NCBI GenBank assembly: GCA_039715055.1
Contig: JBDLID010000005.1
Coordinates: 1-45,780 of the forward strand
Length of the DNA: 45,780 bases
Reading direction: 5' to 3'
Source: JBDLID01 sp039715055
GTDB taxonomy: Bacteria; Desulfobacterota; Desulfobulbia; Desulfobulbales; Desulfocapsaceae
Shown here one piece after another: positions 14,728 to 23,100 of this stretch. Each line of letters opens with the position of its first letter. Position 1 is the stretch's first letter. Both the position numbers and the translations under genes were made by a program. The notes beneath the pieces are model-generated. The model was given only the letters and a program-made list of their open reading frames with translations, had not been told where the DNA came from and made no database searches.

Positions 14728-14880
14728 TTACTCTTCTTCAACTTCATTATTGCTGCTTTCTGGAGTTTCTTCCTGTTGGATATTTTTTTTCTCCAGCTTA
14801 CGCAGTCTTTTTTCTTCTTTCTTTTTTTTCTTTGCTATCTCTTTCTGGCGCTTCTCATACGAATAATGATTTCTTGCCAA
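14728..14880 (-). CDS. small conserved charged protein (50 aa), TTG start
   Basis: The minus strand encodes a 50-aa peptide starting LARNHYSYEKRQKEIAKKK, continuing through a Lys/Glu/Arg-rich helix and ending EVEEE. AGGAG lies six bases before the TTG, a near-ideal ribosome site. The SYEKRxKE-x-AKKKKKEEKR-x-RK core looks like a small protein I have met in deltaproteobacterial genomes, unnamed. It is predicted to be one long charged helix with a basic middle and acidic tail, consistent with RNA or ribosome association. It follows the cold-shock gene on the same strand. A + strand frame over the same bases is its shadow. Confidence 0.65.
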   Translation of the reverse strand: MARNHYSYEKRQKEIAKKKKKEEKRLRKLEKKNIQQEETPESSNNEVEEE

Positions 14881-14927
14881 AATACACTCCTGTTTAAAAC
14901 GAGAAGATCCTCGAAGTTAATCTGGAA

Positions 14928-14982
14928 TTAAGGGTACCTTGAAGAATTGCCTTTCAGGACAAACTCTTTAAGGTACCCTTAA
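14928..14982. repeat. palindromic repeat, copy 3
   Basis: TTAAGGGTACCTTGAAGA and TCTTTAAGGTACCCTTAA form near-perfect arms (one mismatch) around a 19-nt loop. It is the longest palindrome of the family here. It lies between the cold-shock gene and the 50-aa gene and touches the hairpin at 14981. Confidence 0.8.
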
Positions 14983-15032
14983 GACATCGCCTGAAAATAA
15001 CATGATTCACATGTATTGTCAGACGATGTCTT
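14981..15032 (-). terminator. stem-loop downstream of the cold-shock gene
   Basis: AAGACATCGCCTGA (14981) pairs with TCAGACGATGTCTT (15019) at 13 of 14 positions, with a small ACATG/CATGT inner helix in the loop. It begins nine bases after the cold-shock stop codon on the minus strand. It may terminate or stabilise that mRNA; no long U-run follows. Confidence 0.55.
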
Positions 15033-15040
15033 CAACGGAA

Positions 15041-15241
15041 CTATTCAGCAACTACATTTGCTGCTGCCGGCCCCTTGGGTCCGTCAACGATATCAAAAGT
15101 TACCCGTTGTCCCTCTTGCAGGCTTTTGAAGCCCTGCGCCTGGATAGCTGAGTGATGAACAAAAACATCCTTACCACCATCCTGCTCAATAAATCCGAAA
15201 CCTTTGGAATCATTAAACCATTTTACTGTTCCTTCTGCCAT
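15041..15241 (-). CDS. cold-shock protein (CspA family)
   Basis: The 66-aa protein is a single OB-fold cold-shock domain of normal length. RNP1 is KGFGFI at 13-18 and RNP2 is VFVHH at 26-30, with the N-terminal GTVKWFN and the C-terminal GPAAANV. It binds single-stranded RNA or DNA and melts secondary structure. It is the third gene in a minus-strand run after the RRM and DEAD-box genes, with a 111-bp structured gap from the helicase. Confidence 0.97.
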   Translation of the reverse strand: MAEGTVKWFNDSKGFGFIEQDGGKDVFVHHSAIQAQGFKSLQEGQRVTFDIVDGPKGPAAANVVAE

Positions 15242-15281
15242 TTCTAATACTCCTTTGTACGTGGTTTCTCTGTGAAACCTT

Positions 15282-15340
15282 AATAAAAACCGGATCTCAG
15301 CAAAAGTTCAATCCGGCGTGCGGTCTGGCACTCAGACCGC
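15282..15340 (-). terminator. hairpins between DEAD-box and cold-shock genes
   Basis: GCGGTCTG-GCACT-CAGACCGC (15320-15340) is a perfect eight-pair stem just after the helicase stop. A second pair, CCGGAT/ATCCGG, spans about 15289-15315. They may end the helicase transcript or form part of the cold-shock leader; no U-run is seen. Confidence 0.45.
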
Positions 15341-15352
15341 AAGTTAGTTATT

Positions 15353-16618
15353 TCAGTTGTTGGACATGCCAAAATCAAAAGAGCCTGACCGCCTTTTAGA
15401 CCTGTAATTTCTTTTTTTACGGGCCCCAGGGGCAGCTTTTCTGTTTTTGTTTTTACTCCCTGCACTGTTGCCTGTCCTTGGCAAAGTGGAGTTACTGGCT
15501 TTGTAATCAAAATCAACAACAGTTTCACGGGATATTTTTTTCCCGAGACTGCGCTCAACCATCCGGATTATCTTCCCATCGTCTGATGTTACAAACGTGA
15601 AAGCTGTACCGGTTTTTTCAGCCCTGCCTGTACGACCTGTCCTGTGAGTATAGGCCTCAACAGTATCGGGCACATCGTAATTGACCACATGGGAAATGCC
15701 GGACACGTCAATTCCCCTGGCAGCTATATCAGTGGCAACCATGATATTGAACTTACCACTCCGAAAACCATCCATGGCCTGCTTTCTTTGGTTCTGAGAA
15801 AGATTGCCCTGGAGCGAAGTCGCCCTGAAGCCGCCTTGCTGCAGTTGCCTGGCCAGATTTTTCGCCTTGTGTTTGGTTCGGGTAAACACCAGGGTCGTGG
15901 TCATCTCTTCGCCCTGAAGAATTGTTTTCAACAAAGCAGTTTTCCGGCTCTGGACGACTTGAAAAAGTGCGTGGCTGATTGTAGCCGCCGGTTTTTCATG
16001 ATCAACCTGGACCGTAACCGGCTTTGTCAGAATATCCTCGACAAAGTGGCGAACCTCTCCGGGCATCGTCGCTGAAAACACCATAGACTGTCTTTGTTGC
16101 GGTATTTTTTTAAGAATACGGCGGATGTCCGGTAGAAACCCTTTATCGCACATCTGGTCTGCCTCGTCAAGGATCAGTACCTCAATTGTAGACAGATTGA
16201 TGGATTTACTGTTGAGGTGATCAAGCAATCGCCCTGGACAGGCCACCACAATATCAACTCCTCTTCTTATATTTTGCAGCTGGCCGTGTTTACTGACACC
16301 GCCATAGATCGTACAGCTGCGCAGCTTTGTTCCCTGAGCCAGCTGTTGAATATTCTTATGAACCTGCTCAGCAAGTTCCCTGGTGGGAGTCAGGATCAAC
16401 GCCCTTATTTTTTTTCTTGGACCACTGCCAAGCTTCTGCAGGGTTGGCAATACAAATGCTGCGGTCTTACCCGTACCTGTCTGGGCAAGACCGAGTAAAT
16501 CCCGGCCCTGCAGAAGGTGCGGTATGGCCTGCTGCTGTATATTGGTTGGTACAGAATAGCCACACCTCTTAACTGCTGCGGCTATTGCTGGATGAAAATT
16601 TAAATCTTTAAAACTCAT
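15353..16618 (-). CDS. DEAD-box ATP-dependent RNA helicase (RhlE-like)
   Basis: The 421-aa protein has a full motif set: Q-motif region PTNIQQQAIP (24-33), motif I AQTGTGKT (45-52), PTREL (78-82), DEAD (151-154), SAT (182-184), then VATDIAARGIDV and HRTGRTGR in the second RecA domain. It unwinds short RNA duplexes with ATP. The C-terminal 50 residues are basic (KNKNRKAAPGARKKRNYRSKRRSGS) and likely bind RNA. AAGGAG precedes the ATG, and a palindrome ATGACTCA-N2-TGAGTCAT lies just upstream of it. Its neighbours (RRM, cold-shock) suggest a role in cold or RNA-decay physiology. Confidence 0.95.
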   Translation of the reverse strand: MSFKDLNFHPAIAAAVKRCGYSVPTNIQQQAIPHLLQGRDLLGLAQTGTGKTAAFVLPTLQKLGSGPRKKIRALILTPTRELAEQVHKNIQQLAQGTKLRSCTIYGGVSKHGQLQNIRRGVDIVVACPGRLLDHLNSKSINLSTIEVLILDEADQMCDKGFLPDIRRILKKIPQQRQSMVFSATMPGEVRHFVEDILTKPVTVQVDHEKPAATISHALFQVVQSRKTALLKTILQGEEMTTTLVFTRTKHKAKNLARQLQQGGFRATSLQGNLSQNQRKQAMDGFRSGKFNIMVATDIAARGIDVSGISHVVNYDVPDTVEAYTHRTGRTGRAEKTGTAFTFVTSDDGKIIRMVERSLGKKISRETVVDFDYKASNSTLPRTGNSAGSKNKNRKAAPGARKKRNYRSKRRSGSFDFGMSNN

Positions 16619-16631
16619 ATAACTCCTTAAT

Positions 16632-16649
16632 ATGACTCATTTGAGTCAT
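16632..16649 (-). promoter_or_regulatory. palindrome upstream of the DEAD-box gene
   Basis: ATGACTCA-TT-TGAGTCAT is a perfect inverted repeat 13-31 nt before the helicase start, just upstream of the AAGGAG. It could be an operator or a leader hairpin controlling access to the ribosome site. Confidence 0.4.
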
Positions 16650-16815
16650 TTTGGTTTCTGACTCTCACCCTTTTAGTTGAAGAGCGACTGAGCAGAAAAT
16701 TTTATCAATGTTGAATAGTGAGAGGATAATAAATAACTGCGAGGAAAGAAAAGCCGATGATACATAACTGGAAGGGCTGTCCGTTTCTGGCGAATAATAT
16801 TTTTTCGTAAACAGC

Positions 16816-17082
16816 TTACCTGCGACGTGATTTTTTCTTCTTTTGCGGCTGGGCCTCATTACAGACAAGGCTCCGATGCTTGTATTCTTTTCCGTTCAAA
16901 TCCTCCATTGCCTTATGTCCTTCCCCCCGGGTCTCCATTTCCACAAAACCAAAACCTTTCGATTGGCCTGAATAATGGTCGACAACGAGTTTTGCACTGA
17001 CAACACTGCCATATTGCCCAAACAGGTCTGCAAGCTCAGTTTCAGTTATATCATAGGGAAGACTGCCAATAAAAAGTTTCAC
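16816..17082 (-). CDS. RRM-type RNA-binding protein
   Basis: GTG at 17082, with GGAG seven bases upstream, gives 88 aa starting MKLFIGSLPYDITETEL; the longer TTG start adds five unlikely residues. RNP2 is LFIGSL (3-8) and RNP1 is KGFGFVEM (42-49), so it is one canonical RRM domain. The C-terminus is a basic tail (QPQKKKKSRRR). Such glycine-poor bacterial RRM proteins occur in cyanobacteria and Desulfobacterota and are often cold-induced. It is first in the minus-strand RNA gene group. Confidence 0.93.
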   Translation of the reverse strand: MKLFIGSLPYDITETELADLFGQYGSVVSAKLVVDHYSGQSKGFGFVEMETRGEGHKAMEDLNGKEYKHRSLVCNEAQPQKKKKSRRR

Positions 17083-17564
17083 ATTGCTTCTCCACAAAAA
17101 GTAATCAGCAGAAACTTTAAAGGCACCAGGCTGGTACAGGAATCACCACCGAAATACGGTGTGGCGAAAAAGAAAATGCTCAAACTCAGTAATATTTAAA
17201 AGCATAGTATACATCGTATTTCACAAAGCGCAACTAAATAAAAATAAAAACCATTTGAAATAAGTACACAGTGACACAACCACCTGAAACAGCGGCGCAA
17301 ACAGAATTATAATAGAATCTGCTGTATGGGCGTGTCAAGGAACCATTACCTCACCGGACAACCGGCTTAGCCCGGATTTTTCATGAACATTTCTTTTTGA
17401 ATTGGTTATTTTTTTGTTTTAATGTCGAAAAACCTAATAAACAGCCAACCTTTGCAAAGTACAGTTTGTAACGTCACTTTTTGTCAAAACCACAAAAAAA
17501 ATATTCACCGCAGGCAGGAACACCTGGCTTACCCTGGGGGAAAAATTCACCATGAGATACTGCA
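17083..17564. other. 482-bp AT-rich divergent region
   Basis: No gene is seen. The region lies between the RRM gene (minus) and the cyclotransferase-like gene (plus) and contains A/T tracts and the promoter candidate at 17206-17233. It may hold the leader of the RRM transcript. Confidence 0.4.
17206..17233 (-). promoter_or_regulatory. sigma-70-type promoter candidate for the RRM gene
   Basis: On the minus strand TTGCGC and TATACT are separated by 16 bp. Transcription from here would give a leader of about 115 nt before the GTG at 17082, a length seen for cold-inducible RNA-binding genes. Confidence 0.35.
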
Positions 17565-17960
17565 ATGGCCTGTCTCGCAGTTTATGGAACATTAAAGAGT
17601 AACCAGGCCAACCATCGCCTGCTCAGTGGCGCAGAATTTATCGGTTACGGGGTCAGTGTTGAAAAGTACCCCATGACTGATAATGAACACACCACTTACC
17701 CGTTTCTCTTCGAAGCCCCAGGTGTTGGCTGCCAGGTGAAGATGGAGGTGTATGATGTTGGTGAGCAGACGTTAAAACAGCTGGATATCTATGAAGGGGT
17801 CCACGCCGGTCTCTATTACCGGGGAAAGATAAAAATCGATATTAGAGGAAAAATCATCCCCTGCATCTGTTATTTCTGCAGCGACCTGACCGGATACCGG
17901 AAACAGGAGTTCCTGAGGGAGTGGGGCGTCCATATTTCAGAGCGCGAGCAAGACAGTTAG
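17565..17960 (+). CDS. gamma-glutamylcyclotransferase-like (AIG2) protein
   Basis: The 131-aa protein has the AIG2/GGCT fold markers: AVYGTLKSNQANHRLL with YGTL at 7-10, a mid-protein EVYDVGEQTLKQLDIYEGV, and LYYRGKIKI. The Glu in DIYEG corresponds to the family's catalytic or binding acid. Members cleave gamma-glutamylamines or release 5-oxoproline; the exact substrate is unknown. It stands alone on the plus strand. Confidence 0.85.
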   Translation: MACLAVYGTLKSNQANHRLLSGAEFIGYGVSVEKYPMTDNEHTTYPFLFEAPGVGCQVKMEVYDVGEQTLKQLDIYEGVHAGLYYRGKIKIDIRGKIIPCICYFCSDLTGYRKQEFLREWGVHISEREQDS

Positions 17961-17982
17961 TTTGCGCAACAGGCCAAACTAA
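17957..17982 (+). terminator. weak hairpin at the cyclotransferase gene end
   Basis: TTAGTTTG and CAAACTAA form an eight-pair stem with a 10-nt loop, overlapping the stop codon and followed by AAATTTTC. It is a possible terminator with a weak stem and short T-run. Confidence 0.3.
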
Positions 17983-18039
17983 AATTTTCACCATGGGGTA
18001 TCCGGATCTGTCTGAACCGGTTTTATCCGCCACCACTCG

Positions 18040-18084
18040 ACGAACAAATGGGTTCAGACAATCCGCCCAAACCCATTTGTTCGT
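18040..18084. repeat. perfect 15-bp inverted repeat
   Basis: ACGAACAAATGGGTT and AACCCATTTGTTCGT are exact complements around a 15-nt loop. It lies between two convergent genes and has no T-run. It may be a bidirectional hairpin or the remnant of a mobile element. Confidence 0.75.
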
Positions 18085-18150
18085 AGTCCCGGGAGCTATT
18101 ATTTGAATATGCCGGACACCCTGCCCCCTGACACTTCCCGTTAAATTTGA

Positions 18151-18624
18151 TCAGAATTTCAGATTCTTTTCCAAATTTTTAACGGTTTCTTCACCGACCC
18201 CTTTAATCTTGAGCAGGTCGTCACCATTTTTGATTTTACCTTTTTTTCGTGCCTTGATGATTGCATCCGCCTTAACCTCGCCGATGCCCGGAAGCTGCAT
18301 CAGCTCTTCCTTTGATGCCTTGTTGACGTTGACGGTCCCTTTAAACGGTTTAGCCGGTGATTTTTTGGCAGTTTTCTTCTTGGAGTCTGTCGTCTTTTTC
18401 TTGCCACCTGTTGATTTCTTCTTGCTATCTGTTGCTTTTTTCTTGGTTGCGGATGTCTTTTTCTTAGTAGTGGTCGATTTCTTTTTTGTGCTTGTCGACT
18501 TGCTGGACGTTGTCTTTTTTGAAGTGTCCTTTTTCCCGGATGAAGCAGCAAGCAGGGGGGTGGTAGTGGCAAAAAATACAAATGCAGTGGCAATAGCGAT
18601 CAGTACAGTCAATTTTTGACTCAT
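18151..18624 (-). CDS. secreted helix-hairpin-helix (ComEA-like) protein with Lys-rich linker
   Basis: The 157-aa protein has a signal peptide (1-27, cleavage near LLAA-SSG), a low-complexity Lys/Ser/Thr linker (28-92, repeated KKK-S/T units resembling histone-H1 tails), and a C-terminal ComEA-type tandem HhH domain: VNVNKASKEELMQLPGIGEVKADAI (98-122) and IKGVGEETVKNL (140-151). HhH pairs bind DNA backbones without sequence preference, so this is predicted to bind DNA outside the cytoplasm, as in DNA uptake or extracellular-DNA adhesion. AAGGAG precedes the ATG. No other competence gene is nearby. Confidence 0.85.
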   Translation of the reverse strand: MSQKLTVLIAIATAFVFFATTTPLLAASSGKKDTSKKTTSSKSTSTKKKSTTTKKKTSATKKKATDSKKKSTGGKKKTTDSKKKTAKKSPAKPFKGTVNVNKASKEELMQLPGIGEVKADAIIKARKKGKIKNGDDLLKIKGVGEETVKNLEKNLKF

Positions 18625-18670
18625 AATCCACTCCTTATGTTGTTGGTTATTAATAGTTGCACTGACTAGA

Positions 18671-18704
18671 GACTACCTTGAAAAATCACTTAGTTATGGG
18701 AGTC
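18671..18704. repeat. palindromic repeat, copy 4 (diverged)
   Basis: GACTACCTTGAAAAATCA ends in TTATGGGAGTC. The core ACCTTGAAAAAT is intact and the outer GACT/AGTC pair, but the right arm is diverged. It lies between the HhH gene and a response-regulator gene. Confidence 0.6.
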
Positions 18705-18764
18705 AAGAGCAAACCGGCAGGAACAGCCGGAGGAAAGCCGACAGACACTTTTTATGGTCAATAT

Positions 18765-19127
18765 TTACAGGCAAGAAGAGATGGTTTTGAGAAAATCTTT
18801 ATGGACAAAAGGCTTGGAGAACACTTCTCTTGCTCCCAGACCTTTTGCAAGTGACAGGTAGGCTTCCGGCCCCATTCTGCCGCCGCCGGATACGGCGATA
18901 ATCGGAACCTGGTCATTGATTTTCTGCAAATCAACAATGGTCTCAATCCCCTCCTTGTTCGGCATGATCAAGTCACAAACTACCAGGTCCGGCTGGGATT
19001 CCTGAAACACTGCAACCCCGCTGTTGCCGTTATCTGCTTCCACAACACCGTACCCCTCTCTCTCAAGGAGCTTTTTCAACATCCCTCGAAAAATGACATC
19101 ATCATCGATAATCAAAATTGTCTTCAT
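18765..19127 (-). CDS. single-domain response regulator (CheY-like)
   Basis: The 120-aa protein is only a receiver domain: acidic pocket IIDDD (6-10), phospho-acceptor Asp52 in VVCDLIMP, Ser80 as the switch residue and Lys105 in FSKPF. It would accept a phosphate from a histidine kinase and act by protein contact. ATG 19127 is preferred to a TTG one codon earlier. It lies 59 bp downstream of a second response regulator on the same strand, so both probably belong to one operon; the kinase is not in the window. Confidence 0.93.
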   Translation of the reverse strand: MKTILIIDDDVIFRGMLKKLLEREGYGVVEADNGNSGVAVFQESQPDLVVCDLIMPNKEGIETIVDLQKINDQVPIIAVSGGGRMGPEAYLSLAKGLGAREVFSKPFVHKDFLKTISSCL

Positions 19128-19186
19128 CAAATTTCTCTTTGATTGTCTGGACTTTTTAGCTCCAAGACCTTTCGGGTAACCAGGAC

Positions 19187-19837
19187 TCAGTTTTCATCAT
19201 CTATTTTCTGCAGGAAATCACCATAGTGTTTGTCCAGACACTCCTCACAGATTCCATGGCTGAACATTGCCTCGGAGTTCTCAGAAATATATTGTTCCAC
19301 CTGCTGCCAGTACCCGGCATCATCACGGATTTTTTTGCAATGTGAGCAAATCGGCAGAATGCCGGTCAGGGTCTTTATCTCTGCAAGGGCCAATTCCAGT
19401 TTCCGCTGTTTCCTGACAAGATTCAGGTGGGTGTTAACCCTGGCCAGCACCTCGGCCTGATGAAACGGCTTGGTGATATAGTCGGCTCCACCTACCTCAA
19501 AACCGGCGATCTTGTCCTGGGTACCGTCGAGCGCGGTGATGAAAATGACGGGAATATGAGCTGTCTTCTCGTTACCCTTGATTTCAGCACAGGTCTCAAA
19601 GCCGTTCAGGCCCGGCATCATCACATCGAGGAGTATCAGATCAGGCAGGGTATGCTTCAGCACCTCCAGGGCCTGTTCCCCGCTCTCAAGTATCCGCACA
19701 TCAAAATCCTGCTCCTTGAGAAAAGAAAACAAAACTTTGAGGTTGACCGGCCGGTCATCCACCAGAAGAATAAGCTCCCTCTTACCTGTTTCCATCATAT
19801 CCTCTGACAACTCGTCACCTGAACATTGTTTGCCCAT
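19187..19837 (-). CDS. response regulator with C-terminal Cys-rich module
   Basis: The 216-aa protein has a receiver domain at 20-137 (LLVDDRP, phospho-acceptor Asp71 in LLDVMMP, Thr101, Lys123 in TKPF), a short coiled linker (140-160), and a C-terminal module with C164-x2-C167, GYWQQVEQYI, FSHGIC197-x2-C200. The same module closes the PAS protein at 33068-33733. It looks like a small metal-binding domain often attached to sensor proteins. AAGGGA precedes the ATG. It heads the two-gene regulator operon. Confidence 0.92.
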   Translation of the reverse strand: MGKQCSGDELSEDMMETGKRELILLVDDRPVNLKVLFSFLKEQDFDVRILESGEQALEVLKHTLPDLILLDVMMPGLNGFETCAEIKGNEKTAHIPVIFITALDGTQDKIAGFEVGGADYITKPFHQAEVLARVNTHLNLVRKQRKLELALAEIKTLTGILPICSHCKKIRDDAGYWQQVEQYISENSEAMFSHGICEECLDKHYGDFLQKIDDEN

Positions 19838-20160
19838 TTCAGTCCCTTATCGAGCTGAAATCCAATAAAGTTTAAGTGAACAGGACCTAAAAGTCAATCA
19901 GGCTTAGAGGATTTTCAAAGCACCAGGCCGACAGGACCCAATACTTCACGGAAAAGGGAGCCAATTTAATCCAACAGTAGAACAAAGAGTTACCGGTTCA
20001 TACAAACAATGAAAAAAGAAAAAAAGCACAAAATATCAGTATGGGATATGGATCATTTTTCCGTTCCGACAACCAGTTTCCCGTGGCAATGATCAGAGGG
20101 ATATGATACCTGTGCATAGGAGACCGCCGCAGCCTGCTACCGTTTTCCCCGGATCCGCCC
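19838..20160. other. 323-bp divergent region
   Basis: No gene is seen between the response-regulator gene (minus) and the AsmA-like gene (plus). It marks the transition from AT-richer DNA on the left to GC-richer DNA on the right. Confidence 0.4.
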
Positions 20161-23100
20161 ATGGACTCTGTTCCAGCAACAGCCAAGCCTTTCAAAATAA
20201 TCAGGACTGTTCTTCTATTCCTGGCCGTGTTGCCGCTGCTCGGCGTAGTGTTATTCTTCATCCTCATTGGTCGACCGGGCGGTCTGACGCTGAACCGACT
20301 GGAGCTAGCCAGCGCCGTAATCAGCAACGCGACCATCCGCTATCATGACGGGCTCAATCTCGAAATTGAACAGCTCGATATCCGGCCAAATCCGCAAAGC
20401 CCTCCCATGACTCTTGAACGGGTCAAAGAAATCCTCACCGCAACAAAACGCTATCAGCGCTACCTGCCGCCGCTTACCATTGGTCAGGTGAATTACAGAG
20501 ACTACAGGGCTACTCTCAAATACCAGGGAAACGCCCTTTCAGACCCTGTGGAACTGAGTATCAGCTCAGAAAACACACACATTTCAGCCTCCCTGGCAGG
20601 TCATGATGACATCATCAGGATGACACTGCATGAATTAAAAAGCAAAAAACTGGCCACAACCGTTCGCGGAACCATTGATCTTGACCCCAATTCCTTTCAG
20701 GCCAGGGGAAACGTTGTCACAGAGCTGGCAGGCTGTATCCCGGTGAAGCTTGATATTGTCATCGACAGGGAGGAAATCTCTTTTTCCGGTAAGGGCAACG
20801 GCACGGTTACGACCATCAAACCCTTTGTTGACCTGTTCGGTCTGAGCCATGGAATTCAACGCTGGATCACTGACTACCTGTGGGGCAGCAGCTATCACCT
20901 CGACTCCGTATCCGGCAGTATCCCATGGGATGACCCGGCAGCCATTCTCTCAACTCTGAAGGCCGAGGTACGGGTGGATGACTGCCAGTACACCTTTGCT
21001 CCGGGACTGGAACCCATCAAAACCGAATACACAGATGTTTCTTTTAAAAACGGAGTACTGGAAATCGTCCCCCATCAGTCTACTTTTTACGGTCAGGACG
21101 GCCAGACAAGCCGGCTTGACATCAACTTCAATGACCATGACAACATCACCCTCACCGCTTATATCAAAACCACTGCCCGGGCCAACAAAGACATAATAGC
21201 CCTTGTCGCCTACTACGGTATCCCCCTGCCCTTTCTCCAGCAGAGCGGCCTCACCGATGTCGACCTCACCCTGGCCATCAACCTCAACAAGGTCAAACTC
21301 CATGCCGTGGGATATTTTGACATCAAAACCGGTGACATTGAATATGAGGGGAAGCGCTACAAGGTGCAATCAGGCCGTATCGGGCTTGTTGATTCAAATA
21401 TCAGCATCAGTGACCTTGAAGTTGGCCTGGACGACTTTTTCCAGGCCCGGGTCAACGGTGAAGTTGCAACTAAAGAAAAAAGCGGTGAGCTGGACATCGA
21501 GGTCCACAGTGTACAGATCCCCCTTGAAAACAAGTCCCTCCACCTTGATCAAAACCGCCCCCCTCTCCGGGTTCAGTACCGATTCCGTCCGCAGCTGACG
21601 ACCCTTTCAGCCCTTCCCTCCCACTGGGTCTTGGACGACAGACATATACATCTTGGCACCTTCAGTGCCCCCTTTCTTTTCAGCAAACTCTCCACCAGCC
21701 TGCCAAAGACGTCCCTGCTGATTGACGACATGGCCCGCCTGACACTCAAAGGGGAAATCGGCTTCAAGGATCAGCTGGCTGAACTTGAACTGGAGTTTAC
21801 AGAGTTGACCACGGGGATGATCCACCTTGCCGACAACACCCTGAAGCTGAACGCCGATTACGACGACGGGCTTTTTCTCAGGACTGAAGCAGCCAGTCAG
21901 TGGCTTATCGGCGAGCAGCAGTTCCAGGTCGCCCCGCTGGCTGTAGCCCTGAAAAATCGTCATCTGCACCTTGAAAAATGCCGCATCTCTTCGCCGAACC
22001 TTGTTGATACCTCTGTGAAAGGCGCTGTGGACCTCAGCCGCGGCATGGGAGAGTTTCACCTGGCAGAGCTGGTCTTCGGCAACAAAAAAAGTGCTCCCTT
22101 TCTCCAGCTTGATGATCAACTGGCCCTGACCATTGAACTCGCAGAAACCCACAACCTGGTCACCATCGAAGAACTCGGCATCTCGATTTCTTCGGAACAG
22201 GAAGGCGGCTGGGCTGTCCGGCTCGATGATGCGACCAGACTGCAAAAACAATCTCCGCTTCTCCAACGCCTGAAAATCGGCGAAGGCGAACTGCATCTGG
22301 CTCAGACAAGCAGAGGCTCCCCCCTTCATTTTCAAGGCAGCTTTACTTCCGCCTATAATTTTTTTGTCCGCGACCGGAAACCACTGGCCGATTATTTTTT
22401 TTCCGGCAGTTACTCCTCAGACGGCCTGGAAGTCGAGCTCAACAGGGACTTCCACCTGCATTACAAAGAGACTGTGGAAATACGCTCTTCCGGGCTGGGC
22501 TTCAACCTGCCGGCAATCATCAACTTCCTGCAGGACAACACCAGTCAGGAGGAGGCCGCAAAACCAACTGAAAACGGCCTCCGCCTGACCCTGAAGTCGG
22601 AAGACTCGTACCTCTATCTCCGACCGGACAATCTCATCCTCGCCGACTCTATGGTACTCAACATCAAAGACGGTCAGCAGGAACTTCATATTTTCCATGA
22701 TGAGGGCAGCATCACAGTGACCAATTTCGGAAACCACTTCTCCCTCCTCGGCAGCAGGCTGGGCGACACCTTCATTAATGAACTGGTCAAGGGGGCAAAC
22801 TTCACCGGGGGCAAACTGACTGCCATCGGCCAGGGATCTTTAAAAAACTTCAAGGCCCTGTTTCTCATTGAGGACACCCTGCTGGAGGATTATGTCCTGA
22901 TCAATAATATTCTGGCGGTGATCAATACCCTGCCGGCCCTGATCACCTTCTCCCTGCCGGGATACGACACTAAAGGGTTGCCGGTGGATTCAGCCAAACT
23001 CTGGCTGGATTACTCAGGCGGCCTCGCCGATGTCCGCTCTTTTGAACTGAATTCACCAGAACTGGATCTGCGGGGAGTAGGCAAAGTCGACATCTTCAAA

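Noticed and set aside
14666..14866. 66-codon + strand frame rich in Phe and Ser
   Set aside because: It is the antisense shadow of the Lys/Glu-rich 50-aa gene on the minus strand.
21960..21980. CACCTTGAAAAATG inside the AsmA-like gene as a further repeat copy
   Set aside because: Only the core matches, in coding sequence, with no arms; probably chance.
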